A stretch of DNA of 64,000 nucleotides from Microvenator marinus (GTDB lineage: Bacteria; Myxococcota_A; Bradymonadia; Bradymonadales; Bradymonadaceae): positions 1,141,501-1,205,500 of the forward strand of contig NZ_CP042467.1 of the NCBI RefSeq assembly GCF_007993755.1. Direction: 5' to 3'. A program made the position numbers and the translations under genes. The notes under the pieces are model-generated. The model did no database searches, was not told where the DNA came from, and saw only the letters and a program-made list of their open reading frames with translations. Of this stretch, positions 16,680-24,391 are shown in pieces (positions within the stretch are counted from its first letter, which is position 1; each line of letters begins with the position of its first letter).

Positions 16680-18043
16680 TTTGCACCTCCCACAAGTCCA
16701 AGGCGACGCCCCAACTCGGACTGGAAGATATAATTCGGATCCCATTCATCACGAACGGCTTTCCACTTTTCCCACTCCGGGTACATCTGCCGAAACTTCG
16801 CTTTGCTCAGCCGAGCATCTTTTCCGAGATAAACTCGGCCACCGCTCGCGATGACGATATCGTCGAGTCGCTCCATCATGTCCAACAAAGGTGTCCCAAA
16901 ATTCGGGAAGTCGAGCGCCAATGTGGTCCCTCGAGACGGAAACGATAACCCGCCGTGATCTCTGTCCCCAAACTCCTTTATCACCGCGAGAAAACTAGCC
17001 ATCCCCGAGTTTGAAATTACTTCCAAAATCTCACGAACAGCATCCTTCTCTGGAACCACCATCTGATACTGCAAAAAGCCACGCGACCCGTAGAGATAGT
17101 TCCAGTTATCGACAGCATCCAAAGGAAAAAAGAACGGCACGTAGTGTACCGAACTCGACGTGGTACCTGCCGGGGTTTTTCTAAAATATGCTTCATTAAA
17201 GAGCTTGATCGTTGCCTTGTTGAGCCAGAGATTCGACTCCAAATCGCGCACGTTCAATATGCGTTGTGCAAAGGATGCCAGGGCATCAAGAGGCGACGCC
17301 CCGGTCTGCACATCAGCGGGGGCGTGGCGTCCTCTCATAAAGATACCGCGCCCCATGGAAGCACCTTGTTTGACGCAATCCACCCAGCTCACAGTATGAG
17401 TAAAATCCGCGCTATCGGCGCTGACTTCAAAGAACTCGTCGAGGTTGTTGACCCTGACCGACTCCATCAAGATGCCCGGTGACTCCACACGTTCCAGCTT
17501 GACTTCCAAGCTCAAAATCACGCCCGTCATGCCCATCCCGCCGACGGTCGCCCAGAAGAGCTCAGGTTCGCGTTCACGGTCACAAATCACGATATCGCCC
17601 GACGCAACAAGGAGCTCGACGCGCCGCACATGATCTCCCCAGCACCCATCCACGTGGTGATTTTTTCCGTGGATATTGCACCCGAGCGCACCTCCAACTG
17701 TGACGAATTGAGTGCCGGGCACCACAGGTGGAAAAAAGCCTCGCGGCAAGAAGGTATCGATGATCTCCTTGAGGCTCACGCCTGACTCCACGCGCAACCA
17801 ACCGGTCTCCGGGTCGAAATCGAGCATTCGATTCAAGCGTTGTGTCAGGACAACCCTGCCGTCTTTGATCAACGCAGCGTCCCCGTAGCTTCTGCCTAAG
17901 CCATAGGCGAGCACGGGATGTCCGTCTCTTTCACTCAGCGCATTCTCGACGTCCTTCATCCTTTCGGGACGCGCCACCCATGCCGAATGCCTCGGATATC
18001 GCCCCCAACCTTCCAATTTGGTTGGCGCCCATTGAGTCTTCAT
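16676..18043 (-). CDS. FAD-binding oxidase, DprE1-like (decaprenylphosphoryl-ribose oxidase family)
   Basis: 455-residue oxidoreductase of the vanillyl-alcohol-oxidase fold. The FAD-binding loop GLGRSYGDA is at residues 48-56, followed by VGGALGCNIHGKNHH. The C-terminal segment KDARLSKAKFRQMYPEW then DPNYIFQSELGRRL closely follows the DprE1 tail. DprE1 oxidises the 2'-OH of polyprenylphosphoryl ribose. It overlaps the partner reductase by 4 bases and begins 3 bases after the metallophosphoesterase, so it belongs to the operon led by the Spy-like gene. DprE1 versus another sugar oxidase of the family is not settled by sequence alone. Confidence 0.85.
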   Translation of the reverse strand: MKTQWAPTKLEGWGRYPRHSAWVARPERMKDVENALSERDGHPVLAYGLGRSYGDAALIKDGRVVLTQRLNRMLDFDPETGWLRVESGVSLKEIIDTFLPRGFFPPVVPGTQFVTVGGALGCNIHGKNHHVDGCWGDHVRRVELLVASGDIVICDREREPELFWATVGGMGMTGVILSLEVKLERVESPGILMESVRVNNLDEFFEVSADSADFTHTVSWVDCVKQGASMGRGIFMRGRHAPADVQTGASPLDALASFAQRILNVRDLESNLWLNKATIKLFNEAYFRKTPAGTTSSSVHYVPFFFPLDAVDNWNYLYGSRGFLQYQMVVPEKDAVREILEVISNSGMASFLAVIKEFGDRDHGGLSFPSRGTTLALDFPNFGTPLLDMMERLDDIVIASGGRVYLGKDARLSKAKFRQMYPEWEKWKAVRDEWDPNYIFQSELGRRLGLVGGAK

Positions 18044-18046
18044 ATC

Positions 18047-19213
18047 TCAATCCTTCGCTTCATCAGAAAACGCTACGTGAAGCACACTCTCTTCTGCTGG
18101 TACACCGATTCTCAGCGGGAATCCATAGTGTCCTAAACCACGATTGACATAGAGCCGCATGCTGCCGCGAGAAAACAGTCCCTGGTCAGGCACCACGCCC
18201 GTGGCGCCGACAACTGTAAACGGTACTCCAAGACTCAGAAGCCCAAGCTGTCCACCGTGGGTATGTCCGCTCAAAACAAGGTCCGCGGACTCGTCCGGAA
18301 GATACCGAAAATGTGAGGGGTCGTGCAGAAGTACGATCCTGTGCGTGGTCTTTCCACCGACGTGATTGAAGACTTTGTCGATATGGTCCTTGACCTTCAG
18401 AAACCGATAATCGATGCCGACGATCTCCACTTCACCAATCGCCGTTTCCACACGCTCCGCGGAGTCGATAAGCCACGAAATACCAAGCTCAGCGCACACG
18501 GTCGCAGGCGTCTCGGGTGCTTCCAAATCGTGATTTCCACGACACGCAAACACCCTGCCCTTCATCGCAGCCAGCGGTTCAAGAGCATACCTCAAGGCCT
18601 CTACATCTCTTTGCGATTCCATGGTCATGAAGTCGCCCGTCAAGAGCACTAAATCAGGGTCCTTAGAAACGATCCTCTCTACCGCCCGCCGCGCTCGCTT
18701 GGCCGAGACAAACGGCCCGAGGTGGAAATCGGTGAGATGGCCAAGCCGCAGACCCTGAATCTCCGCCGGCGCTACGGTTTTTTGCCTCTGAAAACGACCA
18801 GAGTGCACACGACCAATTCCAACCTCAGAAGGTGAGTGAACCAAAGATTGGATCAGCCCAAAGCCAGCCACAACAAAAGGAATCGCGAGAAGCATTGGCT
18901 CGACTCCCATCACCTTCATCGCCGCCCATGGCAGAGCCAAAACAGTCGCTGCCACTAAAAAGAGCGCGGGCCAAGTGATGACCAGTCTCCACCAGAGCGG
19001 GCGAAGCCGCGGTCTAATCAACGAAAGAAAGTGGACATGAACCAGCGCCACCCCTGGGGCAAACCAGAGCTCGTATTCAGGAAAGAAAAGAATCTCCCAG
19101 ATTGCAGACTGCACACCCAGAAGTACCAGTAAAAATACCGCATACACTCGATTGCGCAGCACCAGCGCCAGCAACACGGAGAGCAAAAATGCGCCCCATA
19201 GTGGATATGTCAT
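18047..19213 (-). CDS. Membrane-anchored metallophosphoesterase
   Basis: 388 residues: an N-terminal half with about four membrane helices (to roughly residue 130) and a C-terminal calcineurin-like phosphoesterase domain. Metal-ligand motifs are in order: DFHLG, LTGDFM, CRGNHD and SGHTHGGQ. This layout matches YaeI/YkuE-type phosphoesterases, some of which are linked to lipid phosphate hydrolysis. It lies between the histidine kinase (8-base gap) and the DprE1-like gene (3-base gap), so a role in polyprenyl-phosphate or envelope lipid metabolism is a reasonable inference. Substrate is unknown. Confidence 0.87.
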   Translation of the reverse strand: MTYPLWGAFLLSVLLALVLRNRVYAVFLLVLLGVQSAIWEILFFPEYELWFAPGVALVHVHFLSLIRPRLRPLWWRLVITWPALFLVAATVLALPWAAMKVMGVEPMLLAIPFVVAGFGLIQSLVHSPSEVGIGRVHSGRFQRQKTVAPAEIQGLRLGHLTDFHLGPFVSAKRARRAVERIVSKDPDLVLLTGDFMTMESQRDVEALRYALEPLAAMKGRVFACRGNHDLEAPETPATVCAELGISWLIDSAERVETAIGEVEIVGIDYRFLKVKDHIDKVFNHVGGKTTHRIVLLHDPSHFRYLPDESADLVLSGHTHGGQLGLLSLGVPFTVVGATGVVPDQGLFSRGSMRLYVNRGLGHYGFPLRIGVPAEESVLHVAFSDEAKD

Positions 19214-19221
19214 TAAGACTC

Positions 19222-20550
19222 CTAGTCGGTCTTCAAACAGATGCGCGCAATCAGCCCAGGATGCGTGTTTTCAAATTCCAAGGTCCATCCGTGTACCCGA
19301 CACACTCGACGCGCGATGTTCAGACCAAAACCCTGCCCACCTGGGTTCCTATTCCTCGCGTCATCAGATCGAGCGCCGCGTTCGCCGAGCTCCTCGAGCA
19401 TTTCTTCAGGCACGCCCGGACCATCATCCATCACCTGGACACACCAGACTTTGCCGGCACCTCGGGACTCTTGCTCGAGCAAAACACTGACGTGGCCTCG
19501 CGGCTCGACGTACTGTATCGCGTTCTGCACCAAATTGCTCAGCGCCTGTTCGAGCAACGTTGAGTCAGCCTCAATCTCCACAGCCTCTTCAGGAAACCCA
19601 GCGTTAAACTCCACGTTCTTCCATTGAGCGACTGGCCCGTGCCGCTGAACCACACGCTCCAAAAGCTCGACCAAGTTCACCTGATGTTTGACCACATTTT
19701 CCGACCGTTCAAGGCGCGCCGCAGCCCCCATATTTCTGACAAGAGACGAGATATAATGCGACTCCTGCAGCGCAGCCTCCACGTGCTCTCTCGAATCTTC
19801 ATCGATGGCTCGCACCAGCCTGTGCTGGAGCACCGTCAGCGGAATCGCGAGGTCGTGCGTGGTGTTCGACACAAACTCAGTCAAGGCCTCATCACGAGCT
19901 TTGAGGTCGTCGATGGTCTGTCGAACGCGCGCGCCGAGGCCGGAGAAGGCACGGGCGAGGTCGCCAATTTCGTCTTTGTCCTCGAGGCTCGACTCGACCC
20001 GGAAATCAGCGGCCTCCGCGCTCTCGACCTCTTTTTGCAGCTTCCGAATTCGACGCACAAGCGGACCAGCAATCACCAAACCTGTGAGAAATAGCAAGAA
20101 CGCGAGCGCCACGCTTTGACCGATGATTGGCTTGAGCACAGGCCCGCGTGGTGGCGGCCTCGACCACGTCAAGAGCATGACTTCACATGCCCCTCCCATA
20201 CCAGTTCGCACCGCACTTGCTCCGCTCCGCCGAAAACCGAGATCGTGGACCGGCTCCTCGCTCTGAACCACGTCTTTCAGGCCCGCGGGAAACCTAGGTG
20301 CATTCGGATTCTTCGATTGCAGATTCAGGTCGTAGGCCCAGCCTTTAACGCCCCTTCGCGAGAATTCCCAGGTTTCGGGCCTCTCCAAACACCGAAGCGG
20401 CGGGCGCGCTGAGATTCTAGTCGCCATTCGGTCGCTGACCCTCTCCATCACGTCGTTCCGCTCAGCACCCACTCGCCACAAAGTGAAGAGCGCAACCAAA
20501 GGAACAACCAGCGCCACTATCACGAGCGCGACTTTCAACGGAAGTTTCAT
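19222..20550 (-). CDS. Sensor histidine kinase
   Basis: 442-residue membrane sensor. Two membrane helices (about 5-27 and 142-165) bracket a periplasmic domain of some 115 residues, followed by HAMP, HisKA and HATPase domains. The phosphoacceptor is H232 in NTTHDLAIPL; the N box is NLVQNAIQYV, and Gly-rich boxes are DDGPGVP and GGQGFGLNIA. Its start overlaps the stop of the response-regulator gene as ATGA. With a Spy-like gene at the head of the operon it looks like a CpxA-type envelope stress sensor, though the periplasmic domain is not obviously CpxA. Confidence 0.93.
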   Translation of the reverse strand: MKLPLKVALVIVALVVPLVALFTLWRVGAERNDVMERVSDRMATRISARPPLRCLERPETWEFSRRGVKGWAYDLNLQSKNPNAPRFPAGLKDVVQSEEPVHDLGFRRSGASAVRTGMGGACEVMLLTWSRPPPRGPVLKPIIGQSVALAFLLFLTGLVIAGPLVRRIRKLQKEVESAEAADFRVESSLEDKDEIGDLARAFSGLGARVRQTIDDLKARDEALTEFVSNTTHDLAIPLTVLQHRLVRAIDEDSREHVEAALQESHYISSLVRNMGAAARLERSENVVKHQVNLVELLERVVQRHGPVAQWKNVEFNAGFPEEAVEIEADSTLLEQALSNLVQNAIQYVEPRGHVSVLLEQESRGAGKVWCVQVMDDGPGVPEEMLEELGERGARSDDARNRNPGGQGFGLNIARRVCRVHGWTLEFENTHPGLIARICLKTD

Positions 20551-21221
20551 GCTTTGGTCTTAGGCGAAGAAGCAAAACGGTAGCCGATGCCCCAAACCGT
20601 CTCTAAATGCACCCCAGCATCCCCGAGCTTCTTGCGGATTCTCGAGACGTGTACATCCAGGGTCCTAAACCCGCCCTCGCTCTCCTCATCTAGGACGCGC
20701 TCCACAATCTGTGCACGAGAAACCGACTTATCCAGACGCGAAATCAAAAGGGCCAAGATATCAAACTCCACGCGTGTCAGATCTATCAACTCTCCGTTGA
20801 CCTTAACCTCGCGCTCGTCCTCGAAAAGCGTCAGCGGTCCAATATCTCGGCTCGAACTTATAATCGCTGGGCGCCTGAGCCGCGCATCTACACGGGCGAT
20901 GAGCTCTTCAGGCCAAAAGGGTTTCGTGACGTAGTCGTCCCCGCCCAACGAAAACCCTCGCACCTTGTCGTGGGTGTCCGTCTTCGCTGTCAAAATGATG
21001 ACCGGAACCTCAGATGATTCCCGCCAACGTTTGAGCAAATCAAACCCATGGACGTTGGGCAGCATGAGGTCGAGGATCACCAAATCATACGACTCAATGT
21101 CTTCTCTTCGCGCCGTTGCTCCGTCCGTGCACCAACGCACAACGTGGCCAGCACGCTCAAGCGTGCCGACCACTTCATTTCCGAGGTTCGCATCATCCTC
21201 AACTACCAGGATTTTAGGCAT
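20547..21221 (-). CDS. OmpR/PhoB-family response regulator
   Basis: 224-residue two-domain regulator. The receiver has the acidic pair at D9-D10, phosphoacceptor D51 in ILDLMLPNVHG, the switch Thr in ILTAKTD and K100 in VTKPF. The C-terminal winged helix (about 125-220) includes LTRVEFDILALL and GGFRTLDVHVSRIRKKLG. Its ATG follows the stop of the Spy-like gene directly (TAA ATG), and its stop overlaps the kinase start. The direct repeat in front of the operon is a candidate binding site for it. Confidence 0.95.
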   Translation of the reverse strand: MPKILVVEDDANLGNEVVGTLERAGHVVRWCTDGATARREDIESYDLVILDLMLPNVHGFDLLKRWRESSEVPVIILTAKTDTHDKVRGFSLGGDDYVTKPFWPEELIARVDARLRRPAIISSSRDIGPLTLFEDEREVKVNGELIDLTRVEFDILALLISRLDKSVSRAQIVERVLDEESEGGFRTLDVHVSRIRKKLGDAGVHLETVWGIGYRFASSPKTKA

Positions 21222-21878
21222 TTACTCTCCCTTCTTTGCCTGGCCCTTTCTCTTACCCTTACGGTCGCCTTTGTGCTTAGCCTTCATCGCGTCGAACTTC
21301 GCTGCTTGTTCAGCACTCAGCACCGCACGAATCTTGCCTTTGACCTCTTGCCGATGGGCCTTTAGCTCAGGGCGCGCCTGGCGTCGGTCAGAGTCGTTGG
21401 CTTCAAGAATCAACTCTCTTTCAGCCTTTGCGTCTTCCATAATGGACTTGATTTGATTTCGCTGGGGCTCGGTCAGCTCCAACTCATCGGCCAACTTCTC
21501 AAGCCGAGGTCCCCTCTCACCACGCTTGCCCTTGAACTTGGCCTTGCGCTTTTCCATCTTCGCATCGAGTTTCGCGAGTTGTTGCGCGTCCAAGGTCTTT
21601 GCAAGCTCGGCACGCGTCTCAGCCTTCAAAGCCCTCATCTGCGCCCGTTTTTCTTCCTTTGGCAAATCGCTCTTCTTGAGCTCTTTAAACTTCGCGCGTT
21701 TATCCTCTTGAATGGTCTTGAACGCCTTTTCCTGCGCCGGGGTCAGTTTCAACTCCGCCTTGATCTCTTCAAGACGCTCACCCTTCTTTCCTTGATGTGC
21801 ACCCACGACACCCACCATACCGACGGTGGTCATCAAGAAGGCGCTGGCTACTAAAAGTTTCTTCAGGTTCGTTTTCAT
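21222..21878 (-). CDS. Spy/CpxP-like periplasmic LTxxQ protein
   Basis: 218-residue exported, highly charged all-helical protein with signal peptide ending near GVVGAHQ. Two LTxxQ-type motifs, LKLTPAQEKAF and LELTEPQRNQI, mark the Spy/CpxP family, whose members act as ATP-independent periplasmic chaperones or repress a sensor kinase. It is longer than Spy (about 160) because of duplicated Lys-rich helical stretches. The inner ATG is chosen because GGAG lies 6-7 bases upstream. First gene of the six-gene operon; negative feedback on the adjacent kinase, as for CpxP on CpxA, is inference. Confidence 0.82.
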   Translation of the reverse strand: MKTNLKKLLVASAFLMTTVGMVGVVGAHQGKKGERLEEIKAELKLTPAQEKAFKTIQEDKRAKFKELKKSDLPKEEKRAQMRALKAETRAELAKTLDAQQLAKLDAKMEKRKAKFKGKRGERGPRLEKLADELELTEPQRNQIKSIMEDAKAERELILEANDSDRRQARPELKAHRQEVKGKIRAVLSAEQAAKFDAMKAKHKGDRKGKRKGQAKKGE

Positions 21879-21929
21879 CTCGTTCTCCATATTTGGATTC
21901 TCTCAGACGTCCATCGCCTGACACACTAG

Positions 21930-21962
21930 ATTCTACGAACCGACTCTTAAGAGAGTCTTAAG
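21930..21962 (-). promoter_or_regulatory. Candidate promoter with response-regulator direct repeat for the Spy-like operon
   Basis: On the minus strand a -10-like TAGAAT (21930-21935) lies about 45 bases from the first gene. Just upstream, CTTAAGA occurs twice with an 11-bp period (21945-21951 and 21956-21962), overlapping where a -35 box would be; no good -35 hexamer is present. Tandem half-sites of 10-11 bp period are the usual target of OmpR/PhoB regulators, and the overlap suggests activation at this promoter. The inner CTCTTAAGAG is also a perfect palindrome. Confidence 0.55.
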
Positions 21963-21984
21963 CGATTTCATTTTTTACAAAGAA

Positions 21985-22872
21985 CTAGAAATGCCACGGG
22001 AAATCCTTGTAATCCTGTGGCCTTTTCTCCAAAAACGCGTCTCGCCCCTCTTGGGCTTCATCGGTTCCATACGCAAGCCTTGTGGCCTCGCCCGCAAACA
22101 ACTGCTGCCCAACCAGCCCATCGTCGATCATATTGAAAGCGTATTTCAGCATTCGAATCGCCGTGGGGCTCTTCATGCATTCACGCGCCCATTCAAGCGC
22201 CGTCTCCTCGAGTTTATCGTGGTCAACCACAGCATTGACCATACCCATCTCGTAGGCTTGTTGAGCGGTGTAGGTACGGCCGAGGAAGAAGATCTCTCGA
22301 GCAAATTTCTGACCGACTTGCCGAGCCAAATAGGCCGACCCGAAACCACCATCAAAACTAGCGACATCTGCGTCGGTTTGCTTAAACTGGGCGTGCTCAC
22401 GGCTCGCGATCGTCATATCGCACACCACATGGAGGCTGTGCCCACCGCCCACGGCCCAGCCCGGCACCACGCAAATCACAACCTTCGGCATAAATCGAAT
22501 CAGCCGCTGAACCTCAAGAATATGAAGCCTCCCAAGTCGTGCGGGGTCCACACCCTCAGCTCCCTCATATTTGTAGCCATCTTTCCCGCGAATCCGCTGG
22601 TCACCACCGGAACAAAACGCCCAGCCAGCATCTTTAGAAGATGGCCCGTTTCCGGTCAAAAGTACCACGCCCACGTCCGGCGTCATGCGCGCGTGGTCAA
22701 GGGCGCGATACAACTCATCCACGGTCTTTGGCCGAAACGCGTTTCGGACCTCGGGACGGTTAAAGGCGATACGAACGGTGCCCTGATCCTTGGCACGGTG
22801 ATACGTAATGTCCTCAAAATCGAACCCCTCAACAGCTTCCCAACGTGACTCATCAAAGATTGCAGATACCAT
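21985..22872 (-). CDS. menB: 1,4-dihydroxy-2-naphthoyl-CoA synthase
   Basis: Crotonase-fold enzyme that closes the second ring of menaquinone from O-succinylbenzoyl-CoA. The 295-residue protein has the MenB-specific N-terminal segment NRPEVRNAFRPKTVDEL, the loop SGGDQRIRGKDGY and the oxyanion-hole region VVPGWAVGGGHSLHVVCDMT. The end RPQDYKDFPWHF is typical. It stands alone, divergent from the NERD-domain gene, with no other men gene in the window. Its presence indicates menaquinone as an electron carrier. Confidence 0.95.
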   Translation of the reverse strand: MVSAIFDESRWEAVEGFDFEDITYHRAKDQGTVRIAFNRPEVRNAFRPKTVDELYRALDHARMTPDVGVVLLTGNGPSSKDAGWAFCSGGDQRIRGKDGYKYEGAEGVDPARLGRLHILEVQRLIRFMPKVVICVVPGWAVGGGHSLHVVCDMTIASREHAQFKQTDADVASFDGGFGSAYLARQVGQKFAREIFFLGRTYTAQQAYEMGMVNAVVDHDKLEETALEWARECMKSPTAIRMLKYAFNMIDDGLVGQQLFAGEATRLAYGTDEAQEGRDAFLEKRPQDYKDFPWHF

Positions 22873-22948
22873 GTTCTTCCTCTCGGTTTTCAGACCGCAG
22901 GATGGTAAAGTCTGCCCTCGATTACTACAACCTCATCTGACCTCGCCC

Positions 22949-24337
22949 ATGGCTCAAATCTTTCCCGCCGAACTCCCCGAAGGCGTGCATACGACTCGAA
23001 GCGAACGCGCGATCTTTGAGGCTCTCAAGGCCGGTCTCCCCGACGATTTCTACGTCTACTATGCCCTGCCCTTCGTCTCCGGCGAGACTGCAGCTCAGGG
23101 AGAAGTTGATTTCATCATCCTGCACCCCGAGCTCGGGATGCTCTTCCTCGAGTGCAAAGGCGGCGGCATCGAGCGCGACCACGATGGAACCTGGTATCGG
23201 ATGAAGGGTAAAAAGCGCGAAAAACTCTCGCGTACTCCCGCCGAACAAGCCAAGAGTCAGGTGGAGGCGCTTGTCACGAAGTTTCGCGGCTCGTGTGTAA
23301 GACTGTTTGGCTCGATTTCAGGCCGTTTCCCAATGGTCTACGGCTGGGCAATCGCTTTCCCCTTAAGTGTCTGGGAGAGCCACAATATCCCGCCTGATAT
23401 GGAGCCAGAAATCTTTCTTGACGCCGCCGTCCTGGAAGACACGCATCGACTCGTCGTGGACGCCATGAGCTTTTGGGCCCGAAAGCATGAAACACCTCCG
23501 ACGCTCTCAGCCGATCAATTCGAGACGTTTCGCACCAATGTCTTGAGCCCGGAAATCAAGCTCGTACCACTCCTAGACCGCGTGCTTCCTAGCGGGGCGC
23601 ACCCCATGGTTCGCCTCACAGACAAACAGGCAGCCGTCGCCGAAAGGATTTCCGCCTCCAAACGACTCATGATCAACGGCTCTGGCGGCACCGGTAAGAC
23701 CTTGCTCGCCTTTCACTCGGCACAAATGATGGCCAACGAGGATAAGCGCGTCTTGCTCCTCTGCCATGATCCTGCGCTGGCCGAAAAATTCTCTCTGGTC
23801 ACGACCCAGCTCGCAAGACAGGTCCAGGTGGCACACGAGGCCACCCAAACCCTCACCCTCGACTCATCCTCAACCCTCGCGTTCAAGCGCCCGAGCGAAG
23901 ATGAACGCACCATTGCGATCGGCAAGGTCTCGGACGAGCCTGCGACACAGGCTATCGATTCGGTGGATGAGACCACTGTTCGATTTGCCAAACCCGACCT
24001 CAAACTCAAGTCGCGGCGTTGGTCTGTTCAACTCCCTGGAACCATCGAAACAATCGATTATCCGCGACTTGTTTTTAGAGCTGCGATGCTCCTGAACGAG
24101 TCGCCGCCTCCCCAAGAGAGGAGTGCGCACACCCTTAAAGCTGCCCTCACCCAAGACCTCATCGGCCCATGGGACGCGATCGTGGTGGACCAAGGCGAAA
24201 GCCTCTCCCCTGCCGCACTGGAGGTCTTAGAAAGTGCCCTGACACCCGGGGGACAACTCGTGGTCTTCTACGACCCTGATAAAGCGTCGGGACGGCAGTA
24301 TATGCCAAGAATCGGCCCGGAGATTCCGCTTATCTAG
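22949..24337 (+). CDS. NERD-domain P-loop protein, shortened helicase-like
   Basis: 462 residues. The N-terminus is a nuclease-related (NERD) domain with the PD-(D/E)xK-like core VDFIILHPELGMLFLECKGG. A P-loop follows at 244-251 (GSGGTGKT) as in UvrD/Rep-type NERD helicases. The Walker B position reads VVDQGES (412-418) instead of the usual VDEGQD, so the catalytic Glu is not conserved. The chain ends about 45 residues later, without the second RecA-like half and motifs IV-VI. The start is placed at MAQIFPAEL after the divergent menB promoter region. It may be a truncated or repurposed helicase; a full ATPase cycle seems unlikely. Confidence 0.78.
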   Translation: MAQIFPAELPEGVHTTRSERAIFEALKAGLPDDFYVYYALPFVSGETAAQGEVDFIILHPELGMLFLECKGGGIERDHDGTWYRMKGKKREKLSRTPAEQAKSQVEALVTKFRGSCVRLFGSISGRFPMVYGWAIAFPLSVWESHNIPPDMEPEIFLDAAVLEDTHRLVVDAMSFWARKHETPPTLSADQFETFRTNVLSPEIKLVPLLDRVLPSGAHPMVRLTDKQAAVAERISASKRLMINGSGGTGKTLLAFHSAQMMANEDKRVLLLCHDPALAEKFSLVTTQLARQVQVAHEATQTLTLDSSSTLAFKRPSEDERTIAIGKVSDEPATQAIDSVDETTVRFAKPDLKLKSRRWSVQLPGTIETIDYPRLVFRAAMLLNESPPPQERSAHTLKAALTQDLIGPWDAIVVDQGESLSPAALEVLESALTPGGQLVVFYDPDKASGRQYMPRIGPEIPLI

Positions 24338-24391
24338 CACCAGAAAATCTTTCGTGATAAGCCTCATGACCGTTTTTGAGTGAGAACAGTC

